Positions 13,192-27,400 are shown, counted from the first letter of the stretch. The stretch: 64,000 nucleotides of DNA from Microglena sp. YARC (GCA_022414725.1 CM039463.1:25152832-25216831); one strand, 5' to 3'. Notes: generated from the sequence alone by a model not told the origin. Translations and numbers: made by a program.

Positions 13192-16100
13192 CCCGTTATC
13201 ATCATTATTATTATTCATTGATTGCGTTCACTGTTTCCCCTCACTTTCTGTGGCTTAAGCATACCTTCCGCTGAAGGCGTTACCCCCCCATTGCCACCAC
13301 CACCACCACGCACACGCACCCCACAATCACCACGCACACGCACCACCCACCCCCCCTCACCAGCGCCACGCCACAACGCACACACATTAACATACGCACG
13401 CACACACAAAACACACAAACACAACTACGCGCTCATAGACACACGTATGCTGACACATACACATCCATTGCAGGCGTGCACCATTGCAGTTTTAGGCAGC
13501 AGCGACAAGCAGTTTTCTATCTGGTCCCCCATGAAGAAGACGCCACTGTGTGTCGGAACCAAGCTATTTCGTGTAGGTGCTGCTTGAGTGGGGGGGTGGG
13601 GCAGTGGTGCAAACATGTGAAAGCTGTACAAATTATGTTTTTGTTTGGAATGGAAAGGAAGGAGGGTGGAAGGAGGGATTGGAGGTGTAGGGAGGGCACT
13701 GTAAGGGGAAAATGGAATGGAAGGAGGGATTGGAGGTGTAGGGAGGGCACTGTGAGGGGAAAATGGAATGGAAGGAGGGAATGGAGGTGTAGGGAGGGCA
13801 CTGTAAGGGGAAAATGGAATGGAAGGAGGGAATGGAGGTGTAGGGAGGGCACTGTAAGGGGAAAATGGAATGGAAGGAGGGAATGGAGGTGTAGGGAGGG
13901 CACTGTAAGGGGAAAATGGAATGGAAGGAGGGTATGGAGGTGTAGGGAGGCACTGTAAGGGGAAAATGGAATGGAAGGAGGTGTAGGGAGGGCACTGTAA
14001 GGGGGAAATGGAATGGAAGGAGGGCAATTGTCAATTACATGGCAGGCAGACACCTTGGCAGTCCTAGGCAGCAGGGACAAGCATTTCTCTATCTAGTCCC
14101 CAATTGAGAACAAGCCACCCTATGTTAGTACTTCGCTGTTTCGTGTACGTGTCTGGCGCATCCAATTGGATGTTTGTACAGTAGATGTTATATGTATACT
14201 ATATGTTGTACAGTATATTATATTATGTACGTTTAAACAGTATCTATTATGGGAAACCATGTACTTGCTCTTTATTTTATATATAGTTGTTTTATATATT
14301 TAGCAGGCATGTTTTTCCGGCGAGCACGGTACAAGCCATGTACCACGAGCAAGGTACAAGCCATGTACTTGCTAATGACTCGCCAAAGGCTCGTAACATG
14401 CATGCTCAGTAAGTCCCTCTATACTCCGTCAAGCCAAGAGCACATTTGGAGTCCAGTAGGGCACCAAGAAAAATGTAATCATCATCATCATCATCATCAT
14501 CAGACATGCCTATGACTCGCCACAAACTTGTCCATAACAAGTCAATACCAACCCGCCTGGCTCCTGCTATGTGTGTTGGGCATGCAGGGTGGTGTCGTTG
14601 ATGCCGCATGACCGTTTCACCCGCCACTTGCCAATCAGGCAATAAGACAATATCGACCCTGCTATGTGTGTTGGGCATGCAGGGTGGTGTGATGGATGCC
14701 GCATGGACACCAGACGGATACTCCTTGTTCCTAGCTTCCTATGATGGAACCGTTGCTGCAGTGCGCTTTAAAGAAGAGGAGATAGGTGAGCACTGTTGAT
14801 GATTGTAATTTTGTGTTGTATTTCACAATATCTTGGAACCGTTGCTGCACTGCGCTTTAAAGAAGAGATAGGTCAGCACTTTTGATGATTGTAATTTTGT
14901 ATTGTATTTCACAATATCTTGGAACCGTTGCTGCACTGCGCTTCAAAGAAGAGGAGATAGGTAAGCGCTTTTGGTCATTTTTGACGGAGCCCAGCCTTCT
15001 GGGGGGTGGGAGCCCCCAGGGTTACCCATTTGTCCGTCCGACCGACCGGCCATAAATTTGTCTGACCGCGATGAAGCCTGACATGTCAACCAACGATCTC
15101 GTAACTAACTCGCTTCTGTTGCAACCTGTCGCTCCGTCGCTAACACGTCTACGCCAATTTTTAACGTCGCTTGCGACGCTTCATAGAACTTGTCAGATTG
15201 GGTTTGGGACATAGACTTTTTTCCGTGCGATGTCGTAAATCGTTTGTACTTTCTTCACAGGCAGTTGCCTGTTTTTGAAGACAAAGGCAGAGGCCCCCCG
15301 AATTCGCCTTCGCCTTGGAGCATAGCTAAATGGCTGCTCGGTGATTATATTATACGAACCACACACCTCCAGGAGCTCCTTGTTGATCTGGTCCAGGTAG
15401 AGCTCAGTGAGCCAAGCCGCTGCCACACACACACGTAAACACACATGCACACCCCGCCCACCCACCCATAAACACCCACCCCACCCACCCACAAGCAAGG
15501 TGCCTTTGCCTTTGCCTTTGCCTAAGAGTATAGCTACATGGCTGCTCGGGCGCGACGTCGCACAGGCACTGGCACAGGCGCGGGACTAAAAAATACACAT
15601 TTGGGGCTAAGCAAAGCGCGAAGCCCGGGGGGTTCGGGGGAACATTTCTGACTAGTTTAAATGGACGCATGCATCGCCATGCAGCGACAGAATGGCGAAG
15701 TGTCGCTCACATACAGACAGTGTTGGTAGACGCTCTGTCCTCCACACTTCGCCCTCCTGTCATTTTCGATTGAGTTGGTTGTAGAGTAGAGTTGGTTGTT
15801 GAGTAGAGTTGGTTGTAGAGCACCTCCTGTTTAGTTCATCTGGTCGTCCTCGGACTGTTGGCATCCTTTGGCTAAGTACCACCCAGTCACTTAAATCAAA
15901 AAGGAGATCACGCGGTGTCACCCCTCAGTCCCTCACCCATTCCCACACCCACAACCCCAAACCCACACCCAAACCCAAACCCAGCCATTGTTTTATCAGA
16001 CAAGGAGGTCCAGGGGCTGTTAACTGCTTGGCACTGCAACCCTACAGTGTGCATGGGTAGTGCACACAACGGTCCACACTCTCCCACAACCACAACCACC

Positions 16101-19100
16101 CACACCCCAGCTTATTCCAGACAAGAAAGTCCAGAAGCTGTTCACTACTTGTAACCACACCATCCACACCCACTCCCACAACCACAACCACGCCATCCAC
16201 ACCCTCACCCACACCCTCCAACAACCACTCCCACGACCACTCCCTCACCCCAGGCAAGGTTATTCCAGAGAAGGAGGTCCAGGAGCTGTTCAGTGCTTTG
16301 TACGGCGACCCTACTGTGCGCATGGGAAGCACCCTAGCTGAAAGCGTCGAGGTGCTCAGGTTAGAGAAGGAGGCTGCTGCAGCTGACAACCCACAGGCAG
16401 ACAAGGAGAACATGGGTGCTCTCCCTCAGGCCAAGAGCCAGCTACCGCCGCAGCTGGCAGGGGTGGCTGCGTCTGGACTCATGACGAAGCTGAGCGATCG
16501 ACTAGGAGCTGGGGGAGCTGGTGAGCTGATGATATTGATCTGGATGAGTGCCGTGGTGATAAAGATAGTGGTGATGATGATGATGGTGCTGCTGCTTCTG
16601 CTGACGACCTGGTTGAATGCCGTGGTGATAAAGATAGTGGTGATGATGATGATCATTATGATCTGGATGGGTGTCGTGGTGATCAAGATAGTGGTGATGA
16701 TGATGATGATCTGGATGAGTGCCGTGGTGATAAAGAAAGTGGTGATAATGATGGTGCTACTGCTGATGATGATGATCATCATCATGATGATGATGATGAT
16801 GTTAGAAGCCTGTGCATGGTTAGTGATTACGTTTGCGCACTGAACTCTGTCAACTGCAAGGCCTTATCACAAGCCATGTGCTTTACCCTGCCGCAGGTCT
16901 GTCATTGCTTTGCTTTGCTTTGCTTTGCTTTGCTTTGCTTCGCTTCGCTTCGCTTCGCTTTACTCTGCCGCAAGTCTGCCAGGCAGCGCTCCCAGTACTA
17001 GTACAACCAACAAGCAAGTGTTGGATGAACTAGTACTGGGGCCCCCTGCTCGGCCCAAAGTTCACACAGTCTACTACAGGCCCATGTGGCCAAATCATAA
17101 CTCATGCTCTTGTTCTACTTTACTTTGCCCTAGGTCTGTCGGGAAGAACTCCCAGTACTAGTACCTCTTACAAGCAAGTGCACACAGTCAACTACAGGCC
17201 CATGCGGCCAAATCATTACACATGCCCTTGCTTTGCTTTGCTCTGCCGCAGGTCTGTCAGACAGCGCTCCAGGTTACTATACCTCCAAGAAGCGAGTACA
17301 ACCCCTCCGTCCTGCCCAAAGTTCACACAGTCAACTACAGGCCCATGTGGCCAAATCATAACACATGCCCTTGCTTTGCTTTGCTCTGCCGCAGGTCTGT
17401 CAGACAGCGCTCCCAGTACTAGTACCTCCAAGAAGCGAGTACAACCCTCCGTCCTGCCCAAAGTTCACACAGTCAACTACAGGCCCATGTGGCCAAATCA
17501 TAACACATGCCCTTGCTTTGCTTTGCTCTGCCGCAGGTCTGTCAGACAGCGCTCCCAGTACTAGTACCTCCAAGAAGCGAGTACAACCCTCCGTCCTGCC
17601 CAAAGTTCACACAGTCAACTACAGGCCCATGCGGCCAAATCATAACTCATGCCCTTGCTTTGATTTGGTTTGCTCTGCCGCAGCGCTCCCAGTTCCGCCG
17701 CCTCCAAGAAGCGAGTGCAACCCCCCCCCCCGCCCACCACAAGTGCACACATTCAACTGCAGGCCCATGTGGTCAAATCATAACACATGCCCTTGCTTTG
17801 CTTTGCTTTGCTTCGCTTTGCTTTGCTTTGCTTTGCTTTGCTTTGCTTTGCTTTGCTTTGCTTTGCTTTGCTTTGCTTTGCTTTGCTTTGCTTTGCCGCA
17901 GGTCTGTCAGACAGCGCTCCCAGTACCAGTACCTCCAAGAAGCGAGTGCAACCCCCCCGCCCGCCACAAGTGCACACATTCAACTACAGGCCCATTGTGT
18001 CAAATCATAACACATGCTCTTGCTTTGCTTTGCTCTGCCGCAGGTCTGTCAGGAAGTGCTTCCAGTGCCGCCGCCTCCAAGAAGCGAGTACAACCTACCG
18101 CCGTACAACCTCCCACTTCCTTGGCAGCAGCCCGCCCCGCCCCCTCCAGCACTGCAGCCTCTCAACAACCCTCAACTGCCAAGGTGGGCAGCCAGCCGCC
18201 AGCTAAGCGTCTGGCCATGGGTCCGCCACCATCACCGGGGCCTGCCTCTGTGACCACCCCACGAGCCAACCCGCCCCAGAAGCGGGCACCAAGTGCTGCG
18301 CAAGAGGAGGGTGTGTTCATGCGCACGTGCATTCAACCACCACCCATCACGCAGAAGGTCTCCATCAGATTGGGCCGCAGGCCGGCTGGCATGTGTGCGG
18401 GTCAGGAGGTAAGCGGTTTGCGTGCTGGTGTTTGCTTGTGTGCTAGTGTTGGTCTGTGTGCAGGATATGAGGTAAGCCGTGTGTGTGCTGGTGCTGGGTT
18501 GTGTAGCTTGTGTGCGGGTCAAGAGGTACGCAGTTTGTGTGCTGGTGTTTGCTTGTGTGCTGGTGTTGGTCTGTGTGCAGTACAGAAGGTTAGCGGTTTG
18601 TGCGCTGGTGTTTGTGACTCGTGTGCTGGTCAGGAGGTAAGCAGTTTGTGTGCTGGTGATAATTTGTGTGCAGGATAGGAGGTCAGCGTTTTGTGTGCTG
18701 GTGTGTGTTTGTGTGCTGGTGCTGGTTTGTGTAGCTTGTGTGCGGGTCAGGAGGTAAACAGTTTGTGTACTGGTACTGGTTTGTGTGCAGGATAGGAGGT
18801 TAGCGTTTTGTGTGCTGTTGATGGGTTGTGTAGCTTGTGTGCGGATCAGGAGGTAAACAGTTTGTGTACTGGTACTGGTTTGTGTGCAGGATAGAAGGTA
18901 AGCGGTTTGTGTGCTGGTGTGTGTTTGTGTGCTGGTGCTGGTTTGTGTGGCTTGTGTGCGGGTCAGGAGGTAAACAGTTTGTGTACTGGTACTGGTTTGT
19001 GTGCAGGATAGGAGGTTAGCGTTTTGTGTGCTGTTGATGGGTTGTGTAGCTTGTGTGCGGATCAGGAGGTAAACAGTTTGTGTACTGGTACTGTTTTGTG

Positions 19101-21671
19101 TGCAGGATAGAAGGTAAGCGGTTTGTGTGCTGGTGTGTGTTTGTGTGCTGGTGATGGGTTGTGTAGCTTGTGTGCGGGTCAGGAGGTAAGCAGTTTGTGT
19201 ACTGGTTCTGGTTTGTGTGCAGGATAGGAGGTTAGCGTTTTGTGTGCTGGTGTGTGTTTGTGTGCTGGTGCTGGTTTGTGTGGCTTGTGTGCGGGTCAGG
19301 AGGTAAACAGTTTGTGTACTGGTACTGGTTTGTGTGCAGGATAGGAGGTTAGCGTTTTGTGTGCTGTGTGTGTTGTGTGCTGGTGCTGGTTTTGTGTGGC
19401 TTGTGTGCGGGTCAGGAGGTAAACAGTTTGTGTACTGGTACTGGTTTGTGTGCAGGATAGGAGGTTAGCGTTTTGTGTGCTGTTGATGGGTTGTGTAGCT
19501 TGTGTGCGGATCAGGAGGTTAACAGTTTGTGTACTGGTACTGTTTTGTGTGCAGGATAGAAGGTAAGCGGTTTGTGTGCTGGTGTGTGTTTGTGTGCTGG
19601 TGATGGGTTGTTGTAGCTGTTGTGTGCGGGTCAGGAGTAAGCAGTTTGTGTACTGGTTCTGGTTTGGTGTGCTGGTGTTGTGTTTGTTGCTGGTGATGGG
19701 TTGGTGTAGCTTGTGTGCGGCTCAGGAGGTAATAGCAGTTTGTGTTACTGTTCTGGTTTGTGTGCAGGATAGGAGGTTAGCGTTTTGTGTGCTGGTGTGT
19801 GTTTGTGTGACTTGTGTGCGGGTCAGGAGGTAAGTAGTTTGTGTGCTGGTGTTGGTTTGTGTGTCTTGTGTGCGGGTAAGGAGGTAGGCAGTTTGTGTGC
19901 TTGTGTGCAGAACTGACTGGCTGTTTGTCTGTTTTTACAGTCCATGGGTTGCCAAATTGTCTAAAGGGATTTGCCCGACCATGGTACTAGGAGGGGCTGG
20001 AAAGAAAAATAACTGATGAACTGAACCCCCAACAAGGGCGTGGCCGCCCTTGTGTTGGACCAGGTGATCCGCTGGGGATGGGGATGGGGATGGGTAGCCC
20101 CGCTGCCACTAGGGTTGTTTTGTGTGCGGTGTGTGTAACCTTGTTGCTGCCCCCGTAAACCTTGTTGCTGCCCTCGTGGCTGTTCTTGCGGAATGTGTCT
20201 CCTATACTGCGCTTTGGTACACAGTTGCCCGTTACCTCATAAATTGGGGCTGTGCGCCCTCCGGCTCTGACTAGGCAGTCTCCTTCGGGATGACTTGACT
20301 GCTGAATCCAAATGTCGAGTGGTTTGGGGCGCAGTTTGACTTAAATCTACCTGGAAGATGAGGTGACGTGACTGAAAATTCAACTCGTCTGAAATTTGCT
20401 TCCGAGTCGGAGAAGAGGTGACTGCCTCTGCTAGTTTATTGAGCGGCCTGCCGTTTGCAAACGTCAGTTGGTGCTGTCCAAATGCAATTTGTAGGGCGAA
20501 CCCTTAGGTTCCCCAGCGCACCCGTTTTGCTCATCCGTTTCGTGACTCCGGCAGTACGTCTGATGAACCGAAGTCGCACCATGGAGGGTGGTAAAAATCG
20601 TGTTACCGACGCGGTTCAGTAGGTAAGCACTTGGTGTGTTTGTGTGCTGCACTTTTCCTTTTTTGAGCTACGTGTAGCAGCTTCTAGGCAGCTCCCTTTC
20701 CCTGTCCTTGGGCCAAATCTGAAGCTACCTTGTGTGCCTGACGACTGACATGAAGGGTATTCAGGTGCAGCTGAAAGCTTTGGGATTGGCCCAGTAGCTG
20801 GCTAATGGAACTACGGTAACTGGAATCTGCCATGCAGTGCCCAAGAAAGGAACTCTGGTGTGCTGACGTGCAGGACTGTCTCACTGACTCAATGACTGAC
20901 TGACAGACTGACTCAATAATGACTGACTGACAGACTGACTCACTGAATCACTGTCTAACTGACTGACTCACTGACAGACTGACTCACTGAATCACTGACT
21001 CACTCACTCACTGAATCACTGAATCACTGACTGACTCAGGAGGTGTCACGGCCTCAAAATTTTGGCTTCTCCCAATTGATTTTTTCTGATAATGGGGCTA
21101 TAATCGCATGTATCATTGCGATATTATGAGACATTTTTCAGGTCATTCTGAGCACCTCATTAAGGGGGGGGGGGGGGGGGGGGGGGGGGGGTCAGCCCTC
21201 CTCAGGTTTTTTTCTAACTTTTTACTCAGACCTCCAAATGACATTCTGAGACCACCCTTGAGTAAGCCTTAGTAAGGGCAGTCCATTGGCACCACTTTGG
21301 ACCTTGTGCAGTAAGTATCTACCCCTTGGTGGGTGAATGCAATAAGTATCTACCTGGGTGGGTGGGTGAATGGGGTCAGCCTTCCTCAGTTTTTTTTCTA
21401 AACTTTTTACTCAGACCTCCAAATGACATTCTGAGACCACCCATGAGTAGGCCTTGGCAAGAGCAGTCCATTGGCACCACTTTGGACCTTATGCAATAAG
21501 TATCTACCCCTTGGGTGGGTGGGTTGTTGGGTGAATGGGGTTGAAAAACTGGATTTTGACTATCAGACAATCTCTATGTGGGAATTCCGAGGATGCCATT
21601 ATATGCGCCATACTGTAAACCCCACAATCCATATCTAAGTTTTTCAAAAAGGGTATCTTTTCGATTTAAAT

Positions 21672-21711
<40 letters not shown>

Positions 21712-24416
21712 GAGGGGGGGGTGGGGGTCAGCCCCCCTCAGGTTTTTTAGGGATAGGTGTCCCCCCCTTTTTTTATACTCCCGACTGACTGACTAATTGA
21801 TTGACAAACTGACTAACTAGCTGACTGTCTCACAAACTGACTGGCACACTGACTAACTGAATCACTGAATCGCTCACAGAGTGAACATACTGCTATATCA
21901 CTACCCTACTCCTCACCTGGATCTAAACCACCAATGACAGACTGGCTGACTGACAGACTCACTCACTCTCTCACTGACTTACTAATTGACTAATCGTCTG
22001 ACTGACTAACTGACTGACAGACTCACTCACTCACTCACTCACTTACTGATTGACTCACTGATAGACTGACTAACTGACTGACAGACTCACTCACTCACTC
22101 ACTCATTCACTCACTCATTCACTCACTGGCAGACTGACTAACTGTCTGACAGACTCACTGACCCACTCACTGACAAACTCACTCACTCACTGACAGACTC
22201 ACTCACTCACTCACTGACAGACTGACAGACTGACAATCACACATTGCTTTTGTGTGCCCCCTGTTGAAAGAAAAGAAAATTGAAAATCTTGCATAATAGC
22301 TGATAATAGTTGTAACAATATGTCGAGTCTGCTTTCCGCTTGGCCGTGTGTGCAGGGAGGTGGCATGCTGTCATTGCTGCCTAGAAGCTGCTGCTCATAG
22401 CTGAAAATAAAAGCACTATACCGACTTATTCATGTGCAGGAAGGCGGCATGCTGTCATTGGAGGCTTGCAACAACGCTGGCCGAGATCAAAGAGGTCGGG
22501 CATACGCCGAACTAGTGTGCTCGTGCTCAGGGCGACCTACATGGCTGGACCGAATAGAGGGCGGGGGAGTGATCGCCCAGATGGCTGGATCTCTCAGCTT
22601 CTCAGCCGTGTCAACAAGCACAGGAGACTTGCAGGTGGGTGATAGAAAATATCTCTGGCCACTGTGTATGCTGCAGGGGTATATCTCTACCGTTAGAGCT
22701 ATGTATGTACCAGCTGTGCACACAAAAAAGTGACCCGACCTGCTCTTTCTAATTGGATGGAAACAGACTCCCCCCCCCCAAAAAAACTAAACCCTAAACC
22801 CTGGCAGGTGTACAGTGCTGCCGGGCGGCGCCTCTTCCCCGCCATGCAGCTTGACTGCCGCACCGCCTTCATGTATGCCTCTTCTACCTCCTCTTTCTAA
22901 TTGGATGGACACCAGAACCCCCCCCCCCCCAAACGCACATACACACACAAAAAACCCTAAACCCTAAACCGTGACAGGTGTACAGTGCTGCCGGGCGGCG
23001 CATCTTCCCCGCCATGCAGCTTGGCTGTCGCACTGCCTTCATGAATGCCTCTTCTACCTCCTCTTTCTAATTGGATGGACACCAGAACCCCCCCCCCCCC
23101 CCCCCAAACGCACATACACACACAAAAACCCTAAACCCTAAACCGTGACAGGTGTACAGTGCTGCGGGCGGCGCCTCTTCCCCGCCATGCAGCTTGGCTG
23201 TCGCACTGCCTTCATGTATGCCTCTTCTACCCTCTCTTTCTAATTGGATGGACACCAGAACCCCCCCCCCCCCCCCCCCCCCAAACGCACATACACACAC
23301 AAAAAACCCTAACCCCTAAACCCTAAACCGTGACAGGTGTACAGTGCTGCCGGGCGGCGCCTCTTCCCCGCCATGCAGCTTGGCTGTCGCACTGCCTTCA
23401 TGTATGCCTCTACCAGCTCCTCTTCCCTCCAAGCAACACCATCAGGGAGGGGCAGTGGCGCCTCTGCCGACTGGCTGCTGCTGGTTGTGTGCGTGGACGG
23501 CAGCATGCGCTTGTGGGACCTGCAGCAACCTGCATGTGTGCTAGAGACCTCAGTCGCACCGCTACTCACCCAGCCAGGCATCGAGGTGTCAACAGTACGG
23601 TTCTCATCCACTGGCTGCCCTCTAGTAGTTCTATCTAACTGCCACGCACACTCGTACCACTCTGGGATGAAGTGCTGGATGCGTGTGGCAGATGACTCTC
23701 TCCCCGCATCCGTCCACCACTCCTCTTTCCTCAAGACTTCAGCGGCAGGGGATTTGGCCCTTTTACAGCAGGTAAGGGTAGGGAGCCCTGCAACCAAGTT
23801 CAAGTTCAAGTGCGGTAACCAGATATGCTTTGATATTAATTGTAACTGATACTGCCGAAAGCCTGTTTCGGCAGTAGCAGTTACAATTAAACCAGGTAAG
23901 GGCCGCTTTTGTTTTTCCGGCGACGCTTGCGTATATAGCGATCGCTGGGGGTCAGAGCCTGGACTACTTGAACATGAGGGGGGGGGGGGGTATGGTGGCG
24001 GTGGAGGTGGTGGGTCAGAGCCCTGGACTACTTGAACATGAGGGGGGGGGGTATGGTGGCGGTGGAGGTGGAGGGTCAGAGCCCTGGACTACTTGAACAT
24101 GAGGGGGGGTGATATGTGGCGGTGGAGGTGGTGGGTCAGAGCCCTGGACTACTTGAACATGAGGCGGTGGGGTGGGGTGGGGTGTGAGTCAGAGCCCTGG
24201 ACTGCTTGAACATGAGGGGGGGTGGTATGGTGGCTGTGGAGGTGGTGGGTCAGAGCCCTGGACTACTTGAACATGAGGGGGTGGGGTGGGGTGTGAGTCA
24301 GAGCCCTGGACTACTTGAACATGAGGGGGGGGGGGTATGGTGGAGGTGGTGGGTCAGAGCCCTGGACTACTTGAACATGAGGTGTGTGTGTGTGGTGGTG
24401 GTGTATGTGTGTGTGT

Positions 24417-24454
<38 letters not shown>

Positions 24455-27400
24455 CAGAGCTCTGGACTACTTGAACATGAAGGGGGTTGGGGGGGGGGTC
24501 GGAGCCCTGAACACACTAAGTGTGTAAAGTGAAAAGTAAAAAAAAGTATCAAGTTTAGGCAGGAGGTGCCCAGGCCTCCAAATTTGAACTCATTCCGATT
24601 GATTTTTCTCAGAATGGGGCTATAATGGCATGATTCGTGGTGATGTTTAGGGGCCTTTTTTGTCATTATGGGCACTGATTGTGGTTAGTTTAAACAGCCG
24701 CTTCTTTCCAGCTGCTATTCTGAGGATGATCTATTGTGTGCGCCCTTGCGTAAAACCCCATAGTCCCATATCTAATTTTTGAAAGTGTTGGGGTATTTCT
24801 ATTTAGGGGGGGGGGGGAGGGGGGGGGGGGGGGGGTCAGCCCTCCTCGGGTTTTTTAGGCGTTTCAGGTCAAATCCTTTTTTTTACTCCTGGTGGTGGTT
24901 TGTTTACACGGGTTGCTGCTTCTCAGCTTCGAGCTGAGGACATGGTGGGCGCCTTTGTGTAAAACCCCATTATCCATGTATAATTGTTGAAAGTTTTTTT
25001 GATTTTGGTTGTGGTTTGTTTAACCAGGCTGCTTCTTCTCAGCTGCGGGCGGAGGACGTGGTGGGCGCCCTTGCATAAAACCCATAATCCATTTATAATT
25101 TTTTGATTTGTTTTTAGTCCTGGTGGTGGTTTGTTTAAACAGGCCGCTTCTTCTCAACTGCGGGCGGAGGACGTGGTGGGCGCCCTTGCATAAAACCCTA
25201 AAATCCATTTATAATTTTTGGATTTTTTTTTTTACTCCTGGTGGTGGTTTGTTTAAACAGGCCGCTTCTTCTCAACTGCGGGCGGAGGACGTGGTGGGCG
25301 CCCTTGCATAAAACCCCAAAAATCCATTTATAATTTTTGGATTTTTTTTTTTACTCCTGGTGGTGGTTTGTTTAAACAGGCCGCTTCTTCTCAACTGCGG
25401 GCGGAGGACGTGGTGGGCGCCCTTGCATAAACCCCTTAATCCATTTATAATTTTTTATTTATTACTCCTGGTGGTGGTTTGTTTAAACAGGCCGCTTCTT
25501 CTCAACTGCGGGCGGAGGACGTGGTGGGCGCTGCGCTGGGGACCGCACCGGCATGGCAGGTTCAGCAAGGGCGTGCACACCTGGAGGTTAACATGGCGGC
25601 GGCTAAAGCAATGGACTCGCCCATGGAGTGGCGGCGCTGGCTTATAACCTACGTCCGCCAGCTATCTGCAGATGCTGATGAGGTGAGTGTACTTGCACCG
25701 TGATGATGATGGTGGTTGTGTTTTTAGGTGGTGGTGGTGATGGTGGGTGTGCGCGCCTAGTGGTAGGCGTGTTTTTTGTGGTGGTGGTGGTGGTGGTGGG
25801 TGAATGCACCTGGAGGTAAACATGGCGGCAGCTAAAGCGATGGACTCGCCCATGGTGTGGCGGCGCTGGCTCATTACCTACGTCCGCCAGCTATCTGCAG
25901 ATGCTGATGAGGTGAGTGTACTTGCACCGTGATGATGGTCGTGGTGGTGCCTGTACCATGATGATGGTGGTGGTGGTGGTGATGGTGTCTGCACCATGAT
26001 GATGATGATGGTGGTGGTGGTGGTTTTAACATTGTCCTGCTCATCCCATAACGTTCGTCCGCCAGCTATCTGCAGATGCTGGTGAGGTGAGTGTAATTGC
26101 ACCATGGTGGTGGTGGTGTTTTTTTGTAGTGGTGGTGGTGCCTGTGCCATGATGATGATGATGATGAGGTGAGTGTACTTGCACCGTGATGATGGTGGTA
26201 GTGGTGGTGTCTGCACCATGGTGGTGGTGGTGGTGTTGATGGTGTCTGCACCATGGTGGTGGTGGTGGTGGTGTTGATGGTGTCTGCACCATGATGATGG
26301 TGATGGTGGTGGTTTTGAACATAGCCCTGGTCATCCCATAACCTACGTCCACCAGGTATCTGCAGATGCTGATGCTGATGAGAGTGTATCTGCAGGGAAG
26401 AGATGAGAGTGTATCTGCAGATGCAGATGCTGATGAGGTGTACCTGCACCTTGATGGTGGTGGTGGTGTTGCCTGTGCCGTGATGATGGTGGTGGTGGTG
26501 CCTGTACCATGATGATGATGATGGTGGTGGTGTTTTTTACATTGTCCTGGTCACCTCATCACCTACGTCCACCAGCTATCTGCAGATGCTGATGAGGTGA
26601 GTGTACCTGCACCTTGATGGTGGTGGTGGTGTTTTTTGGTGGTGGTGTTGCCTGTGCCGTGATGATGGTGGTGGTGGTGGTGGTGGTGCCTGTACCATGA
26701 TGATGATGATGGTGGTGGTGTTTTTTACATTGTCCTGGTCACCTCATCACCTACGTCCACCAGCTATCTGCAGATGCTGATGAGGTGAGTGTACCTGCAC
26801 CTTGATGGTGATGGTGGTGTTTTTTGGTGGTGGTGTTGCCTGTGCCGTGATAATGGTGGTGGTGGTGGTGGTGCCTGTACCATGATGATGATGATGATGG
26901 TGGTGGTGTTTTTTACATTGTCCTGGTCACCTCATCACCTACGTCCACCAGCTATCTGCAGATGCTGATGAGGTGAGTGTACCTGCACCTTGATGGTGAT
27001 GGTGGTGTTTTTTGGTGGTGGTGTTGCCTGTGCCGTGATAATGGTGGTGGTGGTGGTGGTGCCTGTACCATGATGATGATGATGATGGTGGTGGTGTTTT
27101 TTACATTGTCCTGGTCACCTCATCACCTACGTCCACCAGCTATCTGCAGATGCTGGTGAGGTGAGAGTGCTGCTGATTTGAATCCCTGTGGATTTGAATC
27201 CCTGTGGATTTTAATCCCTGTGGATTTGAATCCCTGTGGATTTGAATCCCTGTGGATTTGAATCCCTGTGAATTTGAATCCCTGTGGATTTGAATCTCGT
27301 GGATTTGAATCCCTGTGGATTTGAATCCCTGTGGATTACAAGTTGGGAACGGCAACACGATATCATTTGATGCCGGCAGTCTGACTAGGCCAAAATACCA

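Noticed and set aside
13425..14080. Pro/Ser-rich minus-strand proteins of 133-200 aa
   Set aside because: Antisense of a 51-bp purine minisatellite; several frames open simultaneously.
16298..16843. Extended HIRA exon 8 frame of 181 aa
   Set aside because: Past 16520 it becomes a Met/Val repeat from GTGATGATG; a good donor GTGAGC lies at 16521.
17365..18678. 437-codon plus-strand frame as a gene of its own
   Set aside because: It runs through tandem units and a (TTTGC)n tract; only the part from 18044 matches the HIRA linker.
18400..19905. CRISPR-like array
   Set aside because: Repeats and spacers are both repeated, the setting is a eukaryotic intron, and the repeat is the exon 9 donor.
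24358..24381. HIRA microexon SPGLLEHE
   Set aside because: Phase-compatible, but plant HIRA needs no residues between LLQQ and AASSQL, and the segment is one of ten repeat cores; kept only as a testable idea.
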